Of a stretch of 5,920 nt of DNA, positions 1 through 5,224 are shown in pieces. The stretch spans positions 1 through 5,920 of the forward strand of contig JAADEP010000192.1 in assembly GCA_013153335.1 (NCBI GenBank). The letters run 5' to 3'. The notes below the pieces were generated by a model. The model ran no database searches, was not told the origin of the DNA, and saw nothing but the letters and a program-made list of their open reading frames with translations. A program made the position numbers and the translations under genes. How positions within the stretch are numbered: position 1 is the stretch's first letter; each line of letters begins with the position of its first letter. This DNA comes from Chloroflexota bacterium (GTDB lineage Bacteria > Chloroflexota > Anaerolineae > Anaerolineales > DRMV01).

Positions 1-1
1 G

Positions 2-55
2 CCCTGGGAATGGCACGGTTATAGGCTCCGCACCCCCGACATGCCCGTCTTTTGA
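2..55 (+). CDS. Possible C-terminal tail of an upstream gene (partial)
   Basis: Seventeen codons are open from the window edge to a TGA at 53-55. The peptide reads PWEWHGYRLRTPDMPVF and uses ordinary GC-rich codons. A stem-loop terminator begins 12 bases after the stop, as expected for the end of a plus-strand gene. The stretch is too short to assign a family, and another frame also reaches a stop, at 22-24 (ending GMARL). That makes this frame a guess based on amino-acid composition and terminator spacing. No function is proposed. Confidence 0.3.
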   Translation, partial: PWEWHGYRLRTPDMPVF

Positions 56-67
56 GCCCCTTTTTGC

Positions 68-100
68 CCTCCTGGCCCTCCAGGAGGCCTTTGCTATTAT
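68..100 (+). terminator. Stem-loop terminator of the upstream gene
   Basis: An 8-bp perfect stem (CCTCCTGG at 68-75 and CCAGGAGG at 80-87) closes a 4-base loop (CCCT). It is followed by CCTTTGCTATTAT, a modest and interrupted T-rich tail. On the other strand the tail would be A-rich, so the signal faces plus. It would separate the upstream gene from the tsaE operon promoter about 65 bases further on. The broken T tract suggests only moderate strength. Confidence 0.55.
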
Positions 101-165
101 CCCGAAAAAGCCAAAGTCCAGGCCCTGCTGTCACCTTATCGCTTCGCGGCTAGGGGCGACTTCTG

Positions 166-174
166 TGCTATACT
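166..174 (+). promoter_or_regulatory. Extended -10 promoter of the tsaE operon
   Basis: TGC followed by TATACT (169-174) matches an extended -10 element, TGnTATAAT, with one change in the hexamer. No good TTGACA-like -35 is visible 16-18 bases upstream (the region reads roughly GCGGCT), which is typical when an extended -10 is used. Transcription would start near 181 and leave a leader of about 30 bases containing the ribosome binding site. The same TGnTATACT pattern precedes the minus-strand membrane gene. Confidence 0.55.
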
Positions 175-210
175 TTCCATAACAACCTCACCCGCGGAGG
201 GAAACGATAC

Positions 211-705
211 GTGCCCATTCTGCGGCCCAATACGTTTGAGTTTTTCACCCATTCCCCCGACCAAACCCGCCGTTTAGGGATGCGTTTGGGCGCGTTGCTC
301 AGACCGGGCATGGTGGTCGGTTTGATCGGCGATTTGGGTACTGGGAAGACGACGTTGGTCCAGGGCATTGCAGCGGGTTGGGGTGCGTTGGACCCAGTGA
401 CCAGCCCAACGTTCATCCTGCTGAATGTGTATCGACGCCCTGATGGGCAGCAGCTGTTCCATTTGGACGCGTACCGCCTGCAGTCGCCCCAAGAAGCCTG
501 GGAGCTCGACCTGCCCTCGGCTTGGGACGCAGGACCTTTGGTGGTGGAGTGGGCCGACCGTATCGCGGACGTGCTGCCGCCGGATCGGTTGGACATCCAT
601 CTGACTTGGCTCGATGAGTGGAAGCGCCATCTGCTCTTTGAAGCGCGCGGCCCGGAGAGCATCCGACTGTTGCGCCGTTTGCATCAAAGCACCGTAGGGA
701 CGTAG
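211..705 (+). CDS. tsaE: tRNA threonylcarbamoyladenosine biosynthesis ATPase TsaE
   Basis: TsaE is the small cytoplasmic ATPase that binds the TsaB-TsaD complex and is needed for its turnover when t6A is made at position 37 of ANN-decoding tRNAs. The 164-residue product has the family's usual length and landmarks: the P-loop GDLGTGKTT (residues 40-48, Lys46), the switch-like TSPTF (64-68), HLDAYR (84-89) and VVEWADR (111-117). The start is GTG at 211, with GGAGGG at 196-201 placed 9 bases before it; no competing ATG has such a site. It is the first gene of a five-gene operon and lies 16 bases before tsaB, its functional partner. Identification is from conserved motifs and from the neighbours. 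Confidence 0.95.
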   Translation: MPILRPNTFEFFTHSPDQTRRLGMRLGALLRPGMVVGLIGDLGTGKTTLVQGIAAGWGALDPVTSPTFILLNVYRRPDGQQLFHLDAYRLQSPQEAWELDLPSAWDAGPLVVEWADRIADVLPPDRLDIHLTWLDEWKRHLLFEARGPESIRLLRRLHQSTVGT

Positions 706-721
706 GACCTGCGAGGTGCCC

Positions 722-1390
722 ATGTTGCTGGCGATCGATACTTCCTCCTCCCAAACTGGGGTAGCCCTTTACGACGGTCATCGGGTTCTGGTGGAAGTGG
801 TTTGGCCTGCCCCAAGGCGGCATACCGCGGACCTGGCCCCCCAAGTGCAGTGGGCTTTGCGTCAGGCTTCAGTAGCTCCCCAAGCCTTGCAGGCCATCGC
901 GGTGGCCATTGGACCGGGCGCGTTTACCGGCTTGCGTACCGGCGTGGCCCTGGCCAAGGGGATGGCCCTGGCATTGCGGTTGCCCTTGGTTGGCATCTTC
1001 ACCCTGGATATCTTCGCGGCCGCGGTTCCGCCCGAGCCGGGTGTGCCCCTGGTGGCCGCACTGCCCATTGGTCGCGGTCGTCTGGCCGCGAGCTGGTATC
1101 GCGTTCGGGGGAACCAGTGGCGCGCGGAGAGCCGGCCCGAGCTCTATACCGCAGCCCTGTTGGCCTCGGAAATTCGAGAACCCACGCGCGTGTGCGGCGA
1201 GTTCACCGCGGAGGAGCGCGCGACCTTGGCCGAGAATCCCCATGTGCGCCTTGGTTCGCCGGCCCAATGCACGCGGCGGCCCGGGCTGCTCGCGGAGCTG
1301 GCTTGGGAACGCTTTCAGCGCGGGCACGTGGACGCGGCTGAAACTTTGGTTCCGTTCTACATGACTACCCAATCCGCGATCCCCGCGTAG
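722..1390 (+). CDS. tsaB: tRNA threonylcarbamoyladenosine biosynthesis protein TsaB
   Basis: TsaB is the non-catalytic ASKHA-fold partner that dimerises with TsaD in t6A synthesis and recruits TsaE. The N-terminus MLLAIDTSS is the family's first strand and phosphate-loop remnant. His34 in RRHTADLAP matches the family's R-x-H-S/T-E/D-x-L-x-P stretch. IGPGAFTGLRTG (63-74) is the signature, and LVPFYM near the C-terminus matches the usual P-x-Y ending. The product has 222 residues. I prefer ATG 722, with GAGG at 713-716 five bases upstream. An in-frame GTG at 716, adding two residues, has AGGA at 704-707 and cannot be excluded. The C-terminal half lacks an intact ASKHA ATPase site, as is normal for TsaB. 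TsaD is not encoded in the window. Confidence 0.93.
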   Translation: MLLAIDTSSSQTGVALYDGHRVLVEVVWPAPRRHTADLAPQVQWALRQASVAPQALQAIAVAIGPGAFTGLRTGVALAKGMALALRLPLVGIFTLDIFAAAVPPEPGVPLVAALPIGRGRLAASWYRVRGNQWRAESRPELYTAALLASEIREPTRVCGEFTAEERATLAENPHVRLGSPAQCTRRPGLLAELAWERFQRGHVDAAETLVPFYMTTQSAIPA

Positions 1391-1399
1391 GAGCGAGAA

Positions 1400-1894
1400 A
1401 TGGCCCCAGGATCCGCGCAGCTGCCTGGGTATCGGATTCGGTGGATGCGGCCTGAAGACGCTGAGGCCGCATCTGGGTTGAGCCAGGCGGTGTTCGACCT
1501 GCCATGGACCCGAGAACATTTTGTGACCGAGTTGCACCGCCCGTTGGCTCGCGCCTGGGTGGTGGAAGATACAACTACGGGCGAAGTGGTGGGCTTTCTG
1601 GTACTTTGGCTGGTGGCGGACCAGGCGGAAATCGCGACCGTTGCGGTCGCCCCTGACCATCGGCGCCGCGGTTTGGCCCGGGCGTTGATGGACCGCGCCT
1701 TGCGCGAGGCCTGCGCGCAGGGTGCGCGGCAGGTTGACCTCGAAGTACGGGCTGACAATCAAGCCGCGCTCGCGCTGTATCACAGCCTGGGCTTTCAGGT
1801 CACGGGCCGGCGGCGGGGGTATTATTACACCCCGCGCGGCCCAACCGACGCGCTGTTGATGCGTCGTCCGTGCCGTGCATCCAACGGAGGATAA
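1400..1894 (+). CDS. rimI: Ribosomal protein S18-alanine N-acetyltransferase RimI (GNAT family)
   Basis: RimI-type GNAT enzymes transfer acetyl from acetyl-CoA to protein N-termini, classically the N-terminal alanine of ribosomal protein S18. The 164-residue product shows the fold in order: FDLPWTREHF (32-41), the AEIATVAVAPDHRRRGLARAL stretch (76-96) with the acetyl-CoA pyrophosphate loop RRRGLA (88-93), LEVRADNQAALALYHSLGF (114-132) and GRRRGYYY (136-143). The WT motif near residue 36, LEVR-x-x-N and the Tyr-rich ending are typical of RimI rather than of a generic GNAT. The ATG at 1400 follows AGGAG (1389-1393), which overlaps the tsaB stop codon, so translation may be coupled. The true substrate in this organism is not shown by sequence. 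Adjacency to tsaB is common in bacteria. Confidence 0.88.
   Translation: MAPGSAQLPGYRIRWMRPEDAEAASGLSQAVFDLPWTREHFVTELHRPLARAWVVEDTTTGEVVGFLVLWLVADQAEIATVAVAPDHRRRGLARALMDRALREACAQGARQVDLEVRADNQAALALYHSLGFQVTGRRRGYYYTPRGPTDALLMRRPCRASNGG
1886..1890 (+). promoter_or_regulatory. Ribosome binding site of the glycosylase gene, long spacing
   Basis: GGAGG lies inside the last codons of rimI, 12 bases before ATG 1903. It is the only purine-rich site near the start and favours 1903 over GTG 1870, which it would follow rather than precede. Confidence 0.5.
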
Positions 1895-1902
1895 GCGTTG
1901 CC

Positions 1903-2514
1903 ATGACCGAGACCCTTTCGTTAGCCGAGATTGCCGAAGCGATCCGTTCCTGCACCCGGTGCCCTTTACACCAGACGCGGCGCAACCCGGTCCCGGGCGA
2001 GGGGCCGGAAGATGCCCGGGTCATGTTAGTAGGAGAGGCGCCGGGCTATTACGAGGATCGCTCTGGCCGGCCTTTTGTGGGGGCCGCGGGTCGGGTGTTG
2101 GACGAGCTACTGGCTTTGGCTGGCCTGCGTCGAGACCAAGTTTTCATCACTAACATTATCAAATGCCGTCCGCCCAAAAATCGGGACCCCAAACCCGAAG
2201 AGTTGCAGGCGTGTCAGCCCTACTTGCGCCAGCAGATCCTCGCCATCGACCCGGATGTCATCGTGACGTTGGGGCGCTTTTCCATGCAATATTTCTTGCC
2301 CGGTGCGAAAATTAGCCAGGTGCACGGTCGGCCTTTTCGCCGCGGCAAGCGCTGGATTGTGCCCATGTACCATCCGGCCGTCGCGTTGTATCGACCGCCC
2401 TTGCGCGCGGTCATGGAGGAGGATTACCGCGCCTTGGGGAAGGCTTTGCGAGAATGGGGCATTTTGCCGGACGACGCGCCGGATTCGGAAGCGGCATCCC
2501 AGGAGGGAGACTAA
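1903..2514 (+). CDS. Family-4 (4Fe-4S) uracil-DNA glycosylase
   Basis: This enzyme removes uracil from DNA by cleaving the N-glycosidic bond, the first step of base excision repair after cytosine deamination. The 203-residue product has four cysteines at 17, 20, 88 and 104, a C-x2-C plus C-x15-C pattern matching the iron-sulfur ligands of family-4 enzymes. Other landmarks are GEAPG (44-48) of the water-activating motif, GRPFVGAAGR (55-64), FITNIIKCRPP (81-91, with Asn84 in the uracil pocket) and PMYHPA (154-159), whose His157 sits in the second catalytic motif. I chose ATG 1903. Its GGAGG (1886-1890) is 12 bases away, a long spacing, while the in-frame GTG at 1870 has no ribosome site and would overlap rimI. 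This type is frequent in thermophiles and in Chloroflexota. The stop overlaps the next start. Confidence 0.93.
   Translation: MTETLSLAEIAEAIRSCTRCPLHQTRRNPVPGEGPEDARVMLVGEAPGYYEDRSGRPFVGAAGRVLDELLALAGLRRDQVFITNIIKCRPPKNRDPKPEELQACQPYLRQQILAIDPDVIVTLGRFSMQYFLPGAKISQVHGRPFRRGKRWIVPMYHPAVALYRPPLRAVMEEDYRALGKALREWGILPDDAPDSEAASQEGD
2501..2506 (+). promoter_or_regulatory. Ribosome binding site of the epimerase gene at a TAATG junction
   Basis: AGGAGG sits within the end of the glycosylase gene, 7 bases before ATG 2514. The stop TAA (2512-2514) and the start share one base, so terminating ribosomes can restart directly. This fixes the start and implies translational coupling. Confidence 0.75.
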
Positions 2515-3491
2515 TGGCTCATTATTTGGTCACCGGCGTTGCCGGCTTCATCGCGTCTCGGGTCGCGCAAATGCTTTTGGACGCGGGGCATCATGTCTTG
2601 GGCGTGGATGATCTGAACGCTTCGTACGACGTGCGCTTGAAAGCCTATCGTTTGCGACAGCTCCAGCTTCACCGCGCGTTTCGGTTTTTGCAGATGGATG
2701 TGGCCGATTGGGACGCGGTGCAGGATCTGCGGCGCTTTGGGCGGTACGACGCGATCGTGCACCTGGCCGCGCGGGCCGGGGTCCGGATGAGCCTGCGCAA
2801 TCCGTGGGTGTATTATCGCACCAATGTCACCGGCACGGTGAATATGTTGGAGTTCGCGCGCCAGAACCAGGTGCCCAAGTTCGTGCTCGCGTCGACCTCG
2901 AGCGTTTATGCAGGCACACCGCCGCCGTTTCGCGAGGATGCCGCGACCGATACCCCGCTGTCGCCTTATGCTGCGAGCAAGAAAAGTGCGGAAGTCACCG
3001 CTTACTCTTACCATCACCTTTACGACATCGACGTGACCGTGCTGCGTTATTTTACGGTTTATGGGCCCGCGGGGCGTCCAGACATGAGCCCCTTGCGCTT
3101 CACCAAGTGGATTTGCAAAGGACAGCCGGTACGCATCTTTGGGGATGGGACCCAGCAACGGGATTTCACGTACATTGACGACATTGCCCGGGGCACCTTG
3201 GCTGCGCTGCAACTTGAGGCCGGCTATGAGATCATCAACCTGGGGAACGACGCGCCGCGTCCGCTTCTAGACTTGGTTCGGTTGATCGAGCAGGCGTGCG
3301 GTCGCAAGGCCCAATTGGAGTTTCAAGAGCGCCATCCGGCTGACATGCCGCATACCTGGGCCTCGATCGCCAAAGCGCGGCATCTTTTGGGTTGGGAGCC
3401 GCGTGTATCGCTGGAAGAGGGGGTTGCCCGTCTCGTCGAATGGTATCGGGCGGAATGGGATTGGTTGTATGACCTGCGCTTAGGAGATTAG
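2514..3491 (+). CDS. NAD-dependent nucleotide-sugar epimerase, UDP-glucuronate 4-epimerase type
   Basis: An extended short-chain dehydrogenase of 325 residues, predicted cytoplasmic. It begins with the dinucleotide loop TGVAGFIAS (7-15), has VDDLNASYDVRLK (31-43) typical of UDP-glucuronate/galacturonate 4-epimerases, HLAARAGVRMSLRNP (83-97), the Ser/Thr cluster STSSVY (127-132), catalytic YAASK (Tyr152, Lys156), FTVYGPAGRPDMSP (180-193) and RDFTYIDDI (216-224). The combination AGVR, FTVYGP and GRPDM points to the UDP-glucuronate 4-epimerase (CapI/LpsL-like) branch. Related UDP-glucose epimerase or dehydratase activity remains possible. Its product would feed surface polysaccharide. Start ATG 2514 shares its A with the upstream TAA and follows AGGAGG (2501-2506) by 7 bases; longer in-frame starts inside the glycosylase gene lack a site. 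The third glycine of the usual GxxGxxG is Ala14. Confidence 0.85.
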   Translation: MAHYLVTGVAGFIASRVAQMLLDAGHHVLGVDDLNASYDVRLKAYRLRQLQLHRAFRFLQMDVADWDAVQDLRRFGRYDAIVHLAARAGVRMSLRNPWVYYRTNVTGTVNMLEFARQNQVPKFVLASTSSVYAGTPPPFREDAATDTPLSPYAASKKSAEVTAYSYHHLYDIDVTVLRYFTVYGPAGRPDMSPLRFTKWICKGQPVRIFGDGTQQRDFTYIDDIARGTLAALQLEAGYEIINLGNDAPRPLLDLVRLIEQACGRKAQLEFQERHPADMPHTWASIAKARHLLGWEPRVSLEEGVARLVEWYRAEWDWLYDLRLGD

Positions 3492-3493
3492 GC

Positions 3494-3795
3494 CTTGCGC
3501 CGGACGAGCTGCGAGCGCAGAGGGTGCTTAGGGAGCTTGACGCCGTACGCTTCTTACGATCGTGGAGCAAAATAGGCCGAACCCGCGGCCATCCGTACCT
3601 GCCCCATTGGGTTTGAGGATGCCGAAAATCCTCGCCCTCGAGCGGGGCTTTCCGGGGATGAGCAGGCGTTTGTGCGTGTAGTCTTCGGATGGGTTGGGAG
3701 AAACGAGCCGGGCGCGAAGGTTATTTGAGGCGGATGAGCTCTGGCGCGTCACCAAGAGCGTTCTCTTTGTCAAAGCCCACGCTGGAAATTGGTAG
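3494..3795 (+). pseudogene. Possible decayed gene remnant, family unknown
   Basis: Reading plus, three successive open stretches use three frames. The first, 3494 to a TGA near 3613, contains DELRAQRVLRELDAVRFLRS, which looks like an amphipathic helix. The second runs from about 3576 to a TGA at 3726-3728 and contains GLSGDEQAFVRVVFGWVGRN. The third ends near 3795 and contains FEADELWRVTKSVLFVKAHA. Each overlaps or abuts the next, as expected for one gene broken by two frameshifts. None has a ribosome site or a start of its own, third-position GC is lower than in the flanking genes, and I recognise no family. Chance open frames in GC-rich DNA are a real alternative. Confidence 0.2.
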
Positions 3796-3901
3796 CAAAG
3801 GAAGCCAACCGCGCTGACCGGGCTGGCATGGCGGCTTCGGGGCCGGGCCTTGTATCGTGTTTGCCCTCCTGGCGATCCCAGAATGAAAACCCAACCCAAA
3901 A

Positions 3902-3933
3902 CCCCCGGGCCGGGGAAGAAACCGGCCCGGGGG
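3902..3933 (-). terminator. Strong intrinsic terminator of the membrane-SH3 gene
   Basis: A perfect 12-bp GC-only stem, CCCCCGGGCCGG (3902-3913) and CCGGCCCGGGGG (3922-3933), closes an 8-base loop. Read on the minus strand, it begins 18 bases after the TAA of the gene at 3952 and is followed by TTTTGGGTTGGGTTTTC. The T-rich tail exists only in that direction, so the signal terminates the minus-strand gene and not the plus operon. Confidence 0.85.
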
Positions 3934-3951
3934 CGGATGTGTTCGCGCAGG

Positions 3952-5088
3952 TTACGGCGCGGGGGTGGCGACTTGTACCAGGTCGCTCAAGATCCAGCCT
4001 TCCCACGTTTCTTGTAGATCCCGCACTTTGAGCCAAACCTGGGGAGGAACCACGCGATATTTGATGACCTTGAGCAGGGTGCCGTTGGGCACATAGCGGA
4101 TGACGTCGTATTTCAGTCCAGGCTCCATCCGAATCGCGGCACCGCCCCAGGCTTCGGGCGCTTTGACAACGCCGTACCCGGTTTGTACCGGCGGCGGGGG
4201 CCACGTGGGCAAAGGCGTAGGTGTGGGCCAATTCGCGAACAAAGGCGTTGGGGTCGCGGTCTCGGTGGGCGTCGCGGGCGGCGGGCTCGGGCTTGGGGTG
4301 GGCGAGGGGGTCTCGCTCGGCGCCGGCGTCGGGCTCGGCGCTGGGGTAGTCGCTTCTTGCCCCTCACCCTGGGCGATGGCGGTCAATGTGCGCGCGAGCT
4401 CCGGGTAGGGCGAAGGTGTGGGTTGTGCTGCCCCCGGCAGGTTCGCGGCCGCGAGCAAGGGGGTGGAACCCGTGAAGGCAAAGCCCGCCAGCCCGAGGGT
4501 GGCCACGAAAAAGAGCACGGCCAGCATCCACGGTTGCGACAAAACTGGGCGCTGTTGCGCGCTCCACGTCGCGGCGCTCACGGCCCAGGCCCAGAGGAAA
4601 GCCAGGATGGAGCCGTGTAGCGCGGCCCAAAAGACGGCCCAAGAACCCTGACCTAATGCCGCGCCCGCGAAGAACGCGCTGCCGAATACGGCCGCACTCA
4701 AGGCCACCACGCCGGCCGTCCATTTCGCTTGGCCCGGCTCGCCTTGCGCGATGAGCCATCCACCGACCAGGGCCAAGACCCACCAGCCGATGCGCACGCT
4801 CCACGGCAGGGGCAAGGCTTGGGGAGCGAAGAATCCCAAAACCGCGCCCCCGCCCAAGGACGCGAGCCAGAGCGCGGCCGCGCCCGCAATGGCCGTTGTC
4901 CGGGTGATCCCTTTATCTGAGGCTTCGCCCCCGCGATAGGCCCAGGCCAAGGGCTCCGCGAGCAGCGTCAGCGCGATCAAGATCCACCACGGCCAGCCCG
5001 GCCATACCAGGGCGATACCGGCCGCGAGCCACGCCAGAAACCAACGTAATCCCCACACCAACACCGGGGATGTCTCGGCACGGTCCAT
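3952..5088 (-). CDS. Seven-helix membrane protein with Pro/Thr/Ser linker and C-terminal SH3-like domain
   Basis: Function unknown; predicted inner-membrane protein of 378 residues in three parts. Residues 8-207 are very hydrophobic, with about seven membrane segments (near 10-30, 33-50, 64-88, 97-115, 122-145, 150-173 and 187-207). Residues 220-302 are a low-complexity linker of Pro, Thr and Ser repeats such as PSPTPAPSETPSPTPSPSPP (251-270). Residues 303-373 resemble a bacterial SH3 (SH3b) domain: GVVKAPE, AIRMEPG, a PNGTLLKV turn, VWLKV and EGWI. SH3b domains often bind cell-wall or peptide ligands, and the linker would carry this one away from the membrane. The membrane part matches nothing I recognise. 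ATG 5088 is chosen over 5121 because AGGAGG lies five bases upstream and 5121 falls inside the -10 box. The gene has its own promoter and terminator. Confidence 0.85.
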   Translation of the reverse strand: MDRAETSPVLVWGLRWFLAWLAAGIALVWPGWPWWILIALTLLAEPLAWAYRGGEASDKGITRTTAIAGAAALWLASLGGGAVLGFFAPQALPLPWSVRIGWWVLALVGGWLIAQGEPGQAKWTAGVVALSAAVFGSAFFAGAALGQGSWAVFWAALHGSILAFLWAWAVSAATWSAQQRPVLSQPWMLAVLFFVATLGLAGFAFTGSTPLLAAANLPGAAQPTPSPYPELARTLTAIAQGEGQEATTPAPSPTPAPSETPSPTPSPSPPPATPTETATPTPLFANWPTPTPLPTWPPPPVQTGYGVVKAPEAWGGAAIRMEPGLKYDVIRYVPNGTLLKVIKYRVVPPQVWLKVRDLQETWEGWILSDLVQVATPAP

Positions 5089-5093
5089 AGGTG

Positions 5094-5099
5094 CCTCCT
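5094..5099 (-). promoter_or_regulatory. Ribosome binding site fixing the membrane-SH3 start
   Basis: On the minus strand AGGAGG is followed by CACCT and then ATG at 5088. This strong site decides the start in favour of 5088 rather than the in-frame ATG at 5121. Confidence 0.85.
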
Positions 5100-5122
5100 G
5101 GAAAATATCTCTGGCCTGCATC

Positions 5123-5131
5123 AGTATACCA
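5123..5131 (-). promoter_or_regulatory. Extended -10 promoter of the membrane-SH3 gene
   Basis: Read on the minus strand, TGG followed by TATACT (5128 down to 5123) is an extended -10 with the same hexamer as the tsaE operon promoter. No clear -35 is seen 17 bases upstream. Transcription would start near 5116, giving a leader of about 28 bases that carries the ribosome site. The gene can therefore be expressed independently of the gene upstream of it. Confidence 0.55.
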
Positions 5132-5160
5132 TGACCTGCCTGGACGCGCGGCTTTTGTGT

Positions 5161-5223
5161 GCTGGTTCGGCGGGAACCGAAGCCTCGTGCCTTCGGCTCT
5201 GCCTAGCCGCGAGGGATCTCGCG
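5161..5223 (-). other. Cluster of hairpins between the two minus-strand genes
   Basis: Three stem-loops follow the stop of the upstream gene, listed in minus-strand order: CGCGAG/CTCGCG with a 4-base loop (5223-5208), one base past the stop; CCGAAG/CTTCGG with an 8-base loop (5196-5177); and GGTTC/GAACC with a 5-base loop (5178-5164). The last two share bases 5177-5178 and cannot both form fully. None is followed by a T tract, so intrinsic termination is not convincing. They may protect the 3' end, or serve a Rho-type or attenuating signal. Confidence 0.35.
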
Positions 5224-5224
5224 C

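Larger units (their letters stand above)
3492..3951. other. Convergent intergenic region of about 460 bp without a confident gene
   Basis: This stretch lies between the end of the plus-strand operon and the end of the minus-strand membrane gene. It holds a strong terminator facing minus (3902-3933), a 6-bp hairpin GAGGAT/ATCCTC at 3615-3633, and a weak GCCC/GGGC stem followed by TTT at 3634-3651 that might end the plus operon. Three short coding-like stretches on the plus strand lie in different frames. The minus-strand open frame across 3528-3899 has no recognisable domain and no ribosome site, and it begins between the terminator and the gene relic, so I do not call it a gene. Confidence 0.6.

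Noticed and set aside
869..1783. Long minus-strand open frame of about 300 codons antisense to tsaB and rimI
   Set aside because: It lies opposite two well-supported genes in GC-rich DNA, lacks any recognisable domain, and is rich in Arg, Gly, Pro and His, as shadow frames are.
2511..3212. Minus-strand open frame of 233 codons antisense to the epimerase
   Set aside because: It is a complementary shadow of a gene with intact catalytic motifs. It has no ribosome site and an unlikely composition.
3528..3899. Minus-strand open frame of 123 codons in the convergent gap
   Set aside because: It has no ribosome site and no recognisable domain. Its start lies just after the strong terminator of the neighbouring gene, and its composition is not protein-like overall.
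3902..3933. Bidirectional terminator serving the plus-strand operon as well
   Set aside because: The plus-strand side of the stem is followed by CGGATGTG rather than a T tract, and it lies over 400 bases past the operon end.
4100..4408. Plus-strand frame encoding Gly-Val repeats
   Set aside because: It is the reverse-strand image of the Pro/Thr/Ser linker of the minus-strand membrane gene.
4190..4430. Short tandem-like repeats that could suggest a repeat array
   Set aside because: The repeats follow codon periodicity and encode Pro-Thr-Ser linker residues. There are no spacers or conserved repeat units as in a CRISPR array.
5121..5131. Possible plus-strand -10 box, because GTATAC is palindromic
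   Set aside because: No plus-strand gene follows, and the extended TG element is present only on the minus strand.
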